Counted from the first letter of the stretch, positions 35,701 to 45,866 are shown. The stretch: 64,000 nt of DNA from Ulva prolifera (GCA_023078555.1 CM041198.1:3457354-3521353); one strand, 5' to 3'. A program made the numbers and translations. Notes: a model not told the origin generated them from the sequence alone.

Positions 35701-36731
35701 CCCGCTTCGGTAGCCAGATGCCCTGACAGCAGGTTCACCTTCATGCTCGGCACGCATAGCACCGACCGCAGTTCCACCACCTTCAGTGGTCCTCCGCGCA
35801 GCCATACTTCGCCTTCGCATAGCACGTCATGTGCCTCTCCGCCGCCCAGAACCATCCTCTTGGTGTTGCTGGGCCTGGCATTGCGTATGACGCTTAGGTC
35901 GTGCACAACGTGGTGCGAGGACCCGCTGTCGTACAACATGCGTCGTCTGCCTCTGACGCTTGGTGCACCTGTAGCCATTGAGCATGCATCACCTTGTGCC
36001 ATCATAGCTGCTCCCGGCTTCTCCTTCTTAGGCAGCCGGCAGTTCCTTGCGATGTGGCCCTGCTTGCCACAATTGAAGCACTTCCTTGTGTCTTTCTTCG
36101 GCTTCTCACCTTCGGACTGCATCGCGCGCCCTTCTCTGTCCTTGGGTGCCGTCTGCTCCCGGGCGCTCTCGAGGAGGCGCGTCGCGGACTTCAGCTCTGT
36201 CATCACTCGGTTGAACCCCGCCTCGACGTGTGGTGTTAGCAACAACACGAGGGATCCCTTCTCCGACGATTCTCGGAGACCCCGCACGAGTGCGTTGGCG
36301 GCAAGTTCGTCAGCCGCCTCGAAATTCGTATCTTCAAGCTTCTCAAGTACCTCCAGCACTCGTTCCGCAAACCGCGTGTATGACTCCGCCGTCGTCTGCC
36401 TCATCGCATTCAATTGGTTGACGAGCAGCGGTTGCCTGAGCTGGAGCTCTGCTTCAAACTCAGCTCTTACCCTTTGCCACGCTTGCACCGAATTCGGAGC
36501 GCGTTTAATGATCCGCATCAAACCGCGATCGTCGACCGTCAGCAGCATTCGGCTCTTGACGTTGACATCCTCCCGGACTTCAGCCGGCTCCTCAGCGTCA
36601 GGCTCATCCGTGAGCCAGCGCTCGCAATTCATCGTTACCATCGAGGCTTCGAATTGCGCCGCCCACATGCGGTAGTCGCCATCTCTCTTCAGCTTTCTAA
36701 CAGCGTTCAGAGCGTTGTTCCGGTACTCCAT
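32787..36731 (-). CDS. Copia Gag-Pol polyprotein, 1314 aa, with YVDG in RT and an early stop
   Basis: Single frame starting 30 bases inside the 5' LTR. Order: a UBN2/Gag-type N-terminus (about 10-190); CCHC zinc knuckle (218-231); aspartic protease DSG (268-270); pre-integrase 'WHRRLGHPG' with CDVC (about 400-435); integrase core with Asp462, Asp525 and Glu560 (D-x34-E spacing); acidic linker (about 720-830); reverse transcriptase (about 880-1120); RNase H with 'YSDADYA', 'CEAEYIA' and 'DNQSAL'. RT residues 1032-1035 read YVDG; the second catalytic Asp is normally invariant, so this copy is probably RT-dead. TAG at 32789-32787 cuts the frame after 'GDIEPVF', although 36 further in-frame codons contain the conserved 'ADILTKALPG' ending. 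It could still be mobilised in trans. The ATG at 36731 fits copia Gag starts. Confidence 0.95.
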   Translation of the reverse strand: MEYRNNALNAVRKLKRDGDYRMWAAQFEASMVTMNCERWLTDEPDAEEPAEVREDVNVKSRMLLTVDDRGLMRIIKRAPNSVQAWQRVRAEFEAELQLRQPLLVNQLNAMRQTTAESYTRFAERVLEVLEKLEDTNFEAADELAANALVRGLRESSEKGSLVLLLTPHVEAGFNRVMTELKSATRLLESAREQTAPKDREGRAMQSEGEKPKKDTRKCFNCGKQGHIARNCRLPKKEKPGAAMMAQGDACSMATGAPSVRGRRRMLYDSGSSHHVVHDLSVIRNARPSNTKRMVLGGGEAHDVLCEGEVWLRGGPLKVVELRSVLCVPSMKVNLLSGHLATEAGHECRQSGDRCHIIDNKGYLVLEGWKEERLYTLDCELMPAAAPMEAAAHVAVSAETWHRRLGHPGRDAMKKLAHAEGLEGCADEHNPTCDVCMKAKQSRDPFPRSESRATEACELLHTDLMGPFQVPSWGGAVYAVTLMDDMSRMAEVSCVVKKSDVYEWVKDTIRRWQRQTGRNVKAVRSDNGTEFKGRLRLFFRKEGIDNQTSADYTPEQNGRAERLNRTLLEKTRAMLIEFDLSPKFWAAALETASIVRNCMPTKGETVSPYEQFYGTAPDVQRLRVFGCLAYVHVPHAKRKKLDARAEAGILAGYQQSSKAYKVYVWRNGEFELVKSRNVRFDESHTCWQGCGLRRADEDYSFLETMISECDDHDDGLEEGYLPAEADDINVGDEYADMPALVPASDYGDSDEEPPELESNEEGDDDEDDGPDHPGSEDNGRDLPGSDDDATDENPEDPADDEAEEEHPAHRYPRRNRQPPDVYQPHAYNYAAAAELTDEPKTTKEVLSRPDAPLWKEAIDSEWASLKAMGAMEAVTEVPKGKRVLPMKPVYKVKRDARGAVDKYKTRLVVLGCLQRKGMDYDEVFAPTAQQATFRILLAEAAEYDLDLRQFDVATAYLHGELGGDEVYVSVPPEFGGGGVYRLRKALYGLKQAARAWHAKLLGELVRMGFTASEADPCLFFKGEGQERLYVLIYVDGGVIVGKRHAAQAALAAIAGAFDIKDIGEVSYFLGLQLQRDRQQGTIWLGQPKYAQDILDRFGMTACKPVCSPMEANARLNRSEESAVIDAPYAEAVGSLLYLTVNTRPDLAFAVGVLSRFVSKPSEVHWKAVKRVLRYPAGTLDRGIVYQRGSPDIEAYSDADYAGCTDTRRSTSGAVILKRGGAVVWRAKLQTVVASSTCEAEYIAAAAAAKELLWVRKLMGEMSGQVERVRLYGDNQSALALMQQHTPGASGRSKHIDVAYNFVRHRVMQGDIEPVF

Positions 36732-36745
36732 GGCGCAGTACTCGC

Positions 36746-36760
36746 GATAGGCCCATAACC
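36746..36760 (-). other. Primer-binding site, half initiator-Met tRNA type
   Basis: On the minus strand the sequence right after the 5' LTR is ggttatgggcc. Its complement, ggcccataacc (36750-36760 on the plus strand), matches the anticodon stem-loop of eukaryotic initiator tRNA-Met, with CAT as the anticodon. This is the internal-fragment priming known for Drosophila copia and yeast Ty5, rather than the 3'-end priming of most plant copia elements. Confidence 0.75.
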
Positions 36761-37464
36761 TGTGGTAATCAAATGGTGATCTGTCTTGCTATTGATACCC
36801 CTGTTCAATACACACAGAACACCTGTGCATCTTCTGTTCAGACAAGATTACATATGCTAAGTTTGTCTCACCTGTGGTAATCAAATGGTGATCTGTCTTG
36901 CTATTGATACCCCTGTTCAATACACACAGAACACCTGCAGTGAATGCTCTTTGAGCAAACTTGCTTCCCACAGTGTTCACACACAACAAGACTTAGCACT
37001 TCAAAACATAATCTGAGCTATAGTGGCTGGAGGTATATACCTGTGCATCTTCTGTTCAGACAAGATGTCTGCTACAGAAAGCACAGTGGTATTTATACCT
37101 TTCACCAGCACACTCACACACACACACCACACAAACACACAAGTGGTCTGCTCTGTGCAGCTCAAATCCTCCAGGATCTCAGATCCACCAGCACACCATA
37201 CTATACTATGGTGTGTGGGACTCTCAGGTCACTACACATACGCGTCACGCTATGCCGCAGCTCAGCATGCGTACATGACTGGTTTCCCTCAGTCTTTATC
37301 ACTCGTCTCACAGGTGCATGCTGCACTCACTGTGGACTCAGAACACACAATTAGTAGGGTGCAGCCGCAGCAACAGCTAGCTACTGCACCTCTCGGTTAA
37401 CTATATCAAAAAGCATGACTTATTCACGCAGCACGCAGAGCCCAGAGAGCTCTGTGCTGCCACA
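36761..37464 (-). repeat. 5' LTR of copia copy 3
   Basis: 704 bp, matching the other LTR at all but one position that I could find. In the minus sense it is the upstream LTR and so carries the promoter for the element. It has the same internal 112-bp-period duplication and CA microsatellite as its partner. Confidence 0.97.
37087..37100 (-). promoter_or_regulatory. TATA box candidate in the 5' LTR of copia copy 3
   Basis: The minus strand reads aggtataaatacca, a good TATA box, a little over halfway through the upstream LTR and about 350 bases before the Gag start. The same motif is present in the 3' LTR at 32284-32297. Confidence 0.5.
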
Positions 37465-37469
37465 CAGGG

Positions 37470-38847
37470 GCAGTGGCCGGGACGGTAGGGTCTGGGGACT
37501 GCTGCGTGGTGTTCGTGGGCCGCAGCTGTAGCCACAGATTGATGTGGTGCACCATGGTGGTTCCTGCCGCGATCGACTGTACGTGCAATCAACCATGGCG
37601 CCCCACTGCGCGCTGCGTCCAGGGCCTCCAGGCGCACACGAGAGGCAGTTGCTCAAGAGCTGTGCACACATATGTGCATTTGCATCTCGATCAACGACGA
37701 AGCAACGAATCCGGCTATATAGCTGCGGTGATTTTATTCGTCGGACCCAATACAAGCATTCCGTAGCTCCGTAAACAACAATCGCCTGGCGCATAGAAAG
37801 TGCCAGACGCGGTTCACGCGCATGAGGCGAGGCACGATATACTTTGCGTCGATATAGTTACGTAGAGTGAAAGGACACAACACAAATTTCTGTCACGCAG
37901 CAGCTTCACACCCGCCCTCATACCACAAACACACAGGTCAACCCGCAAGCACGTCTGCGGATCCCGGTTTGCCTTGATTGAGCTTGCGTGTGTGCTGATT
38001 TTCGGATGATGTACATGTTGGCTGCGATGCTAAGGAGTCTGCGTTGGTGCTCTGCCTTACAAAGGCCCGAGCTCTTGCATGCGCAAAAGTGAGTACATGA
38101 TTTGGTTTGCAAAATTCTGTGGCCTTGAGCAAGCAGATGCGCGCGGTCAAGGTGTGAGACTTCCGAGGTCTGAATTCCGAAGTCTACGCAACGGACCTCA
38201 GCGATATCGATGCTCGGCAGGCCAGCTCCAAGAAGTCCATGCTTTGTGCGAGCCGTGAATTACATAAAACCGAGGTCGTGTCCAAACATGACCACAATTG
38301 TGCCATAATCATGAACGTGCTGCTGCAATGTGTGCTAGCTTGTGGAGGCGGTGCAGAAGGGCAGCTTCTTGCTCTGTGTGGGATGCCGGCTCTGGCTTTG
38401 ACAAGCTGCTCCACAAAGAGTGGAAAGCACAGCAGACTGTGGCGCCTGCTGTGATGCCTGTTCCTGCGAGCTATCTGCTTCCGAGGCCTGTGCACACACA
38501 AGCACACACGTGCTGTGCAGATCTGTTGTTGAACGAGGTGGATATTCCGCAATGTTCGCCCTGATCTGGCCTTGCATGCTGTGTCAATCTGTGGCCTACA
38601 AGACACAAGAGCTGCAGCCACTGCATGGCAGGGCATCATGTTACTGCCAGGCACTGCAAGCAACAGCAGCCTGAAGATCCACAGGACACCAAGGGGCCGA
38701 TTACACATTCTGCACATTGCATGCAGTGTTGACTCTCAGGCATCGCATGTCTGCTGGAAGCAACATCCACTGCATGTGGCTGCATGCAGCGCTCACAGCA
38801 TCTGCAGCAGCATGCATGCATGTGGAGTCGGCTGATCATGGTGGACT
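37470..38847. other. No recognised gene
   Basis: Right flank of the copia insertion, then TG/CA-rich intergenic DNA. The frame 37473-37766 is in register with 31829-31957 across the empty target site (see findings), but neither part has a known domain. Other frames are short and overlap on opposite strands. Confidence 0.4.
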
Positions 38848-38849
38848 GT

Positions 38850-38940
38850 GGATGTGTGAGTGTCACAAGGATAAAGGTGGATGTGTGAGTGTCACAAGGA
38901 TAAAGGTGGCGAGGCGGTGCCCTGCGAAAGAAGCAAGCAC
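38850..38940 (+). repeat. Dispersed repeat R, copy 2, with a 29-bp tandem duplication
   Basis: The unit starting 'ggatgtgtgagtgtcacaag' occurs twice in tandem (38850-38878 and 38879-38907), then continues through 'ggcgaggcggtgcc' to 'gaagcaagcac'. It is followed within about 40 bases by an S repeat, the same R-then-S order seen elsewhere in the window. Confidence 0.6.
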
Positions 38941-38977
38941 ACGTGTCTGAGGGGGGTTTCCAGGTGGTTTACCCCTT

Positions 38978-39059
38978 CGGCATATGTGGTCCTGTTACCT
39001 CGGAGTTGTCAATGTCCAATAGGATACGGCTCAGTAAATTTAGATTACCTTCCTTTACA
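38978..39059 (+). repeat. Dispersed repeat S, copy 1
   Basis: Contains 'cggcatatgtggtcc', 'cggagttgtcaatgtcc' and 'aggatacggctcagtaaatt', shared almost exactly with 62312-62394 and less closely with 41203-41283 and 47651-47728. Confidence 0.75.
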
Positions 39060-39148
39060 CACCCAGCTGCAGATACCCACACACGCAACACACACAAAAC
39101 ACATCACGCTCTCAGCAAACGCCGCAGACCGCCAAGCACATGTGCACA

Positions 39149-39236
39149 CCCACACACTCATATACCCACACACTCATATACCCACACACTCATATACCCA
39201 CACACTCATATACCCACACACTCATATACCCACACA
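39149..39236 (+). repeat. Minisatellite, 16-bp unit
   Basis: About 5.5 copies of cccacacactcatata in tandem, nearly perfect, directly upstream of the LINE 3' end fragment. Confidence 0.9.
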
Positions 39237-39242
39237 CAAAGC

Positions 39243-39335
39243 CGGCCTATAGTGCCATGACTGCGTGAGTGGATTTGCATTTGAATACCTAGCAATGGCT
39301 CGCTGCCCGGCCTCCGTACTTTGTAACTACAAACA
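39243..39335 (+). mobile_element. LINE-like 3' end fragment (copy L-d)
   Basis: Carries 'tagtgccatgactgcgtgag', 'tggatttgc', 'ggctcgctgcccggcct' and 'tttgtaactac', the 3' UTR shared with 11118-11208 and 28438-28690. Only about 90 bases are present. Confidence 0.55.
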
Positions 39336-39714
39336 CAACGCCCCAAACACAACCACACAGCAGCCACCACCGCAACGCCCATCGCTGCACAACGGAGCCG
39401 CGCCCCACATAGCTGCCCTAGGCAGTCAAGTGGCCACTGGCGGGGGCCGCCCCAGCCCCAAACCCCACCCCACCACCAGATCTACGGCACACCCTGCCAG
39501 CCTGGCACACCGCCGCGCCGCCTGGTCGGCCCGCGCTGCATCGCACCCGGGACGATGCGGTGCCCAAGCCGACCCCGCAGTCCCTGCACATCCCCACGCA
39601 GTCATCCCGCACGCACAGCGGACCCGGCCGGCCCGGAGCCAGAGGCCATCGGTCGGTGGCGCTAAGCGGGCGGGGCCCCCGAGGGGCAGCTCACCGCTCA
39701 GGCCGGATGGCCTG

Positions 39715-40220
39715 TTAGCGGCGAGAGAGGTCATCAGACGGGACTGCAGTGAGTCCCGCCAGAATTGCCTTGCCCGCGTGACGTGCCATCAGCGGAGCGG
39801 CGGCGCGCACCCGGCGCGCCACTGCACGACAGAGCGTCGTCGAGAGATCGCGCATTGCCTTCTCGGTGAAGCGCCGCCGAGAGGCCACGTCAGACCCTGC
39901 AGCCACATCAGCAAGCCTGTTGAGGAATGCGAAGTTGGCCGGGCCGACCCGTGCGTCTCATGCGACAGCGGGACCAGCGTGAATGCGGCCGCGCCGGCCC
40001 GGCCGTACTTTTCGCGTTTGCGCCGGTCAGCGGCCCCTGCCGAGGCACCGTTGTGGAGCGCCGCGGCGCTGCCGTTCGAGGCAGCCAGCGGGTGAGTGAC
40101 GCACGCGTCGCCGATGACCGGCGCGCCCAGGAAGAACGCCAGGATGTCACCCCATTGTGCGGGTCTGCGGGACCGGGGCACAGCCGTCGACGGGGCAGCC
40201 GGTGCCTGGACCGACTGCTT
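39715..40220 (-). pseudogene. LINE-like ORF C-terminal module, frameshifted (copy L-e)
   Basis: On the minus strand, three frames together encode 'ACVTHPLAAS', 'RRKREKYGRA', 'VPLSHETHG', then 'LADVAAGS', 'AMRDLSTTLCRAVARRV' and 'LMARHAGKAILAGL'. It is the same module as L-a and L-c but from a different, more GC-rich subfamily, here including more of its N-terminal side. At least two frameshifts break it. The upstream part (40220-40631, minus) is Pro-rich and may be the preceding part of the same ORF or unrelated DNA. A second remnant of this subfamily is at 61255. Confidence 0.5.
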
Positions 40221-40547
40221 CCGCGCCGGCGGCACCGCCTGCACCGTGCGGTGGGCGGCCGCAGCAGCGGGGGCGTCGGCGCCGGACGCCACTGTGGCGT
40301 CACCGGAGGACGCGAGGACGGCCGCGTTCGTGAGGGAAGAGGGTGCCTGGGCGCCATGGGAAAGAGCGGGCGCGACCACGGCGGGGGCAGGGGAGGATGC
40401 GGGCCGGTAGGCTGTGGGGGACGGCGCCGCGCTGTCGGGGCATGCTGGAGCAGGCTGCGGGATGGTGGTGGATGGGGCCTGGGCGCCATGAGGAAGAGCG
40501 GGCGATGGAGGCCTGGGTGGGTGAGGCTTTGGATGTGTGAGTGTGTG

Positions 40548-40616
40548 CAGGTACAACCACGAGAAAGACAGGGGGCAGGTGCGACCACGAGAAAGACAGG
40601 AGGCAGGTGCCACCAC
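40548..40616 (+). repeat. Short tandem repeat, 27-28-bp unit
   Basis: Two full copies and a partial third of 'gcaggtgcgaccacgagaaa' plus 'gacagg'. The sequence just upstream ('ggatgtgtgagtgt') equals the start of the R repeat at 38850. Confidence 0.7.
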
Positions 40617-41202
40617 AGGGCAGGCCATCACAGCAGATCAGCTGTGCATGCCTGAATGCATAACCATCAGCGCAGTGTGGACCAAGCATGCTAGCATCCT
40701 AGGAAAGGCAGTCGGCACCAGACAATTCACCATTTGGCATGCCACTTGAGAACAAGGCAGACTCAACAAGTTCATTGTCTGGCCGCTGTGCCATGCAACA
40801 GATCTATATGCATAGATGGACGGCTGTGCATGTGTGAAGGGGGGTGGGCACTCGGGCCTCATGCACGTCCAGGGGGAACCCGGGCACCTCAGAACGCTCT
40901 GGAAAGCGCTGGAAACATCTGTAGACTGAGTAGAGCCTCCTGAATGCTACTGTAGCTTTTGTTTTGTGTCGCTGGGCAAAATCAACCATTTCCGTCAGGA
41001 ACGTATGCATGGCCATGCATCCATGGGTGGGCAAAATGCCCTTTTCTGCCCAGCGGGTGCCTACAGGCGCTACAGGCGCCCATCGCGCGCCCATCGCCTG
41101 TGCACGTGAGACATCTCATGGATTGGTGACTGGGTATTATAAGGATCAAAGGCAGCAAGGATCAAAGCGAGGAGGTGTGCAGCACCACGAATATTTGTCC
41201 CC

Positions 41203-41283
41203 AATATGTGGCCCTGTTAATTAGTTCAGAGTTGTCAATGTCCTGATCAGGATACGGCTTAGTACATTCAGATGTACTTTACG
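41203..41283 (+). repeat. Dispersed repeat S, copy 2
   Basis: 'aatatgtggccctgtta', 'cagagttgtcaatgtcc' and 'caggatacggcttagtacatt' match the S consensus with several substitutions. Confidence 0.65.
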
Positions 41284-41301
41284 AAAACCAGACAGGATTG
41301 G

Positions 41302-41360
41302 TGAGTGTTACAAGGATAGAGGCGGGACCACGAAACCAGCAAGCAAGCAGCTAGGAAGCA
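41302..41360 (+). repeat. Dispersed repeat R, copy 3
   Basis: 'gtgagtgttacaaggataga' followed by 'ggcgggaccacgaaaccagc' and 'aagcaagcagc', matching R copies at 16060, 38850 and 61702. Confidence 0.55.
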
Positions 41361-44300
41361 GCACAACAGCACATGTACAGATTGGTGAGTGTACTGCCTC
41401 CATGGAAGGGGATTGATGGGCAGGCAAATCATGAACCAAGTGGTAATTTATCATGGACTGTGGGGAACCATGGCCTGCAGCTGCACCTAGGCACCTGCAC
41501 CACATGGCAGTTGTGGCAATCCAGAGGCATAGCTGCCGTATCACTGGATTGCCACAGCAGTCTGCAGTGCATGCAATGGCGCCAATACAATACAGGAAAA
41601 AAAATACACCTGGTTGCAGTGCCTCTGCACCGTGTGTTCAGGCAGCTAGGTTCGGCGTGGACCTCGCGGGCGTCCACGCCTTGCATAACCTGAACAAAGC
41701 ACATGCGTTTGAAGCAGGACGCGAATGTGGAACAATGTCAACCACGCTCGATGCAGTGTAGGGCTGCGGCTTCTATTCTCTTGCCTGCAGGCCCATGGTC
41801 GGTTGGTTGCGTGATCTGCATTAACGCGCGTTAATGCGCATTCTGTTCTGCAGTCTGGTGCAGTTGTAGCATATGCATGTGCGCTTAGGCAGCCGTGCTG
41901 CCTGCCTCTCCCATTCATTCCTTACAGTACCAGATCAGCATCTACGTGGGGCGCATGTCGGCGGCCACCTGCTCTTCCGCCGGAAGAATTCATTGCCCAC
42001 CTACAGCACCTCCCGCTTCCGCGCGTTACCTTAATACTCTTTCCGTCCGTGGTCCGCCCCGGCCGTACACGTGTCTATAGTCTACTTCCGGGCATGCATA
42101 TGGGTGATGCAGGGGCATGTGTGCGCGCCTCCGCGACAGCACCTCCGCCACCCTGGACGGCTGCCGGCTTCCTCGCCATCGGGCTCAACGCGTCACATCT
42201 TGAGATTCGATCGGCTTTTCGGCTGCGCACACGTGCAGAGCAATACTGGCCGGGCCTTCCACCCTGGCATCCTGGAGGATGACTTCTACGCGGGCACGCC
42301 TGCAGGGATCTGTTTCTGCGCCTCTTTACAGGTGTGTGATGTGGTGGTTGTGGGTCCCTCATGCAGCTGTTAACAGCTGCATGAGTAGACTACAAAATTG
42401 TTTAGTCTACTGAGATTGTCTGTCATTTTCACTGATAGGTTAACCACTGAAACTGAAAATTTTGTTGTGTTTGGCTGACCTCCTGCCACGGACGTTGCCA
42501 TCTAGGATTTCTTTCTTCTCCTGCGTTTTTTTGGGCAGTTGGCCTTTTTTGTCGTGCGGCTGCTTCCACACGAGCTGCAGGTGCTGCAGAGGTGCATCTG
42601 CGTGCCTCTGCATGCATTGCCCGCGTTTGTCGGCGGCGTGATGTGCCTTATCCCGTCATCTTATCTTGTGTCGGGTCTGAATTCTGGACGTTTCTTCCAG
42701 TCTCAGTCAGTCTCGCTCTAGAGGACTGCATATTAGGGAACTTGCGACCTGGTTCGATGTTGATTGCTTGACTCGCGTAGGCGTCTGATGAGGCCCTTTG
42801 GCAAGGCCGAAACATGTTATGCCGGTCCGTGATTTTGATGTAATACAGCATCAACAGTGACTTTTCTACCTCATTGAGTATACATGTAGACATTGATCAG
42901 ACATTGAGGATCTCCTTGGAAGCTCCTATCCTCATGGCAGGTAGCTGCTGTCATGCAGCATGCATGCAGAAGTGTGGGTTGCAGAATGCAGGTGCCACAA
43001 AGATACGCATGGATCTGGGATTGGCAGCTTGTAGATTACACAGGTGCTACAGCTTTGAATGTGATCAGGGCTGGGGCCAGAGGCGGGCCGGAGGCTGGCC
43101 AGAGGCTTGCCTTTGGTCAGGAGGAAGCAGGTAGCAGGCCGCCATGCATGCATACAAAGCACAATTGCTCTGAAGAAGATACCTGTATGCAGACAAGCAA
43201 GACACATGACAACGCATCGCCAGCGATGCCGGTGACGTCATGCCTGCCCTGAACAGAGTAGCAACACCAGCATCACAGCAGACTCGATCATTATAACAGC
43301 CTGGAACAAGAAATAGATACAGGTAATGGTCACAGATCTCACCACATCAATTGTGGCATCAATTGTGACATCAGACAAGGAACTACCACTGAGAGATGAT
43401 GTGCACAGGTCAGCTTTGTGTTTACAGTTGTCTGTGTATGTGTGTGCTTATGCGGTGACCAGGCAGGCTATCACCCAGCAGGACGCAAGATATCTCAGGA
43501 GATTGCCATGGACGTTCAGGACAAAGGTCGGGCAACTGCCATGGATGTATGATTTCAAGGCCTATTGTAGCAACTCCACCTTCATTCATGATCAAAGGCC
43601 ACTGGCCAGTCTGCTTTTGATTGCATCAGGGAGTCAATGCAGCATGCCGAGCCTCTACATTATGGTGACACGATTGGTGCACTGTATGCAGCACTGTGTA
43701 GACAGCAGTGCAAATTCATAATCTAAATTCAAGAATTCTTCGTAATTCACACCCAGCATGAATGCCTCATACATGCCTTTGAGAAATACTGAAGGCTTAT
43801 GCTGGGTGCTAGAAACTTGGCCATTAGAAATGCTCAAGGGTGCTCATCCTGATAGCTATGTAGCCTGTGCCTACAGTGCCAGTTGAAACGAACTGGAAGT
43901 GAACAGCCCAGCCTGTTGAGCAGGTCATTGCCTGCTGCACAAAAGTAGCTACAAGGCATCAGAGGTACACAACTGTAGTCGACCCATGGAACTGTGGCTG
44001 CGATTGCGCACCATCAAGTTGGAGTTTCAAATTGGACTTTCGTAGATACCGTGCACCGTTCCTATGTTTCACATTAGACCATGAGACGTCCGCAAAGCTT
44101 GGCCGCCACGCGCGTCTGTGCCAGTACACACACATGCTGGATGACCTCAGTAGGATGACCTCAGTACAGATTAAACAAGGCCTCCAGCAGCTGCTGACAA
44201 AGGTGCGCATGTGCATCTGAGCAAGGCACCTGACTCCCAGATGCACACAATGATCATAGCATGGCATGAGGCACGATCGGGTGTTGCGAGGACAATTGAG

Positions 44301-45866
44301 ACTCAGCAGTACATGCAAAGTGGGATCGTAATGTCAGTATTGACTCAGGTACAATCCGAAGTAATTGACCTAGCATACTCAATATATAGTGCCGTTAGAC
44401 ACAGACCAGTACACTGACACAGTAGTACGGTCAATCCCTATATGTCGAACACAGTCAGCCTCTCTAAGTCGAGGACTGATATGTGACTTCCTAACAATCG
44501 GGTCAGACTCAATTGTTCATGCTGTGATGCATAGGGCAGACTGGCTGTGGGACAATGCAGCTTTGCAAAGATGGTCATGTGGCTGCGAGATGCAAAGCAG
44601 ACATAGAGGTACTATCAAGTAAGTCTGTTTTCAATGAGCCGTATCCCATCATCTTGTTGCTGCCATATCCCATCATCTTGCTGCAATCAAGGGTACAGTC
44701 ACCATAATACAGCAGCGTGCAGCGCCCTGTGTGCTGCAGTATGTGCCACTTTCCCTGTCACAGGATTTTTAATCCGGTTAGACAGCGCTGACGTTGTTTG
44801 CAAGGGTAAGGAATTCGAGGATTCAGAGATTGTAAGTGCTCACACATGTGCCTGCACTGGATATCGTTGAGACATGGTGCCAGTCATGCTCACGAGAGCA
44901 TGAACCACCTGCCCGATGTTCACCAGTCAGACCTGAAGCGCTGTCATAATCACGTGTTGCGTATGCATTTTGGCTTGCACGACTGCTTCAAACCGACAAG
45001 AGTGGGCGGCAGTGCATGGGATGGTGTCACACCTCACATCAAAGGAGGTGGAAATAAAGTAGTTTCAGTCAGAACAGGGACCGCATTCTACTCGACTGAT
45101 ATCTGCATACGATTTTGAATGGGTGTCTCTTCTGCGGTGCTGGCGTGGAAGTTCATTGAGCACCCAGGCACCTGTCCCACACACCCACACGGCCTACCAT
45201 CCTCAACAAGATGAACCCCAGACAGAACCATGGAAACGTGCAGTAGAACATTTGACTACTGGGAATTTTGGGTCTGCTTGAGTGTGACATAGTACAGCCC
45301 ATACTCGCCGACATGCAAAGAGATCTGCAGGCAGTGCACAGACTGATGATTGCAGGGTGGACACAGACGCGGTTGTTGCCCCCAGAAATATCTATTGCTC
45401 CCAGAGATAATTGTGGCCAGCTGAAAGACTCGGATCTGGGAACTCCAGGCACTTTGGACGGCGCCAAGGCTGATGTATCTATACGCCTGTTCCGAAGGCC
45501 GCGTGGAATTCCGCAATGGTGTGCAATTCAATACCTGGACAAACATGCAGTCAAGTAGCCGAAATCATCTACATGGTCACCGCTGCACCACTGGTGCGCT
45601 GGTGTGGCTGCTCCACTGATGTTTCTGTGGATGCCCAGACGATTTTATAACAACTTCAGCAAGCTCTGAGGAGTTCGACATTGTGACCATGACGTGCAGA
45701 CGGGGAAAATGAATCGTCCAGCGCTTTTGTTCGGGTGTTCACGTTTGTATCGCCTGCGATGCGTCGCGAAATGCGCGTGGCTGTGGTGTCCATTGCTATG
45801 CAACAGCCATCTGATGGATGAGCATGCTGCTGCACATGCCGCAGTGACACAGCCCGAACACAGTGC

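Larger units (their letters stand above)
31953..37469 (-). mobile_element. Recent, nearly complete Ty1/copia LTR retrotransposon (copy 3)
   Basis: The element lies on the minus strand with two 704-bp LTRs (31958-32661 and 36761-37464) that begin TGTGG and end CCACA. A 5-bp target duplication, CAGGG, flanks it at 31953-31957 and 37465-37469. The LTRs differ at one position that I can see (32544 g versus 37347 a), so the insertion is recent. Inside are a primer-binding site, a single 1314-codon gag-pol frame and a polypurine tract. Two lesions are visible in pol: YVDG instead of YVDD in reverse transcriptase, and a premature TAG near the end of RNase H. The lineage is distinct from copies 1 and 2. 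Confidence 0.97.
40632..45693. other. No recognised gene; R/S repeats and scattered short frames
   Basis: Frames here are short and mostly overlapped by others. The plus frame 45268-45558 reads like protein ('LLECDIVQPILADMQRDLQAVHRLMI' region) but has no known domain, no clear start and no splice support. A plus-strand stretch around 41940-42330 is moderately GC-rich with open frames that I could not assign. An R-like sequence at about 41130-41190 precedes the S repeat, and another R copy follows it. Confidence 0.35.

Noticed and set aside
35743-36675. 310-codon plus-strand frame opposite copia gag
   Set aside because: Shadow of the 1314-codon copia frame on the minus strand.
39149-39236. 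Regular 16-bp repeats considered as a CRISPR array
   Set aside because: Units are directly abutting with no unique spacers, and the DNA is eukaryotic; it is a minisatellite.
42049-42373. Overlapping plus-strand frames around 41940-42370 considered as an exon
   Set aside because: Mildly protein-like, but no domain, start or splice sites could be fixed and two frames compete.
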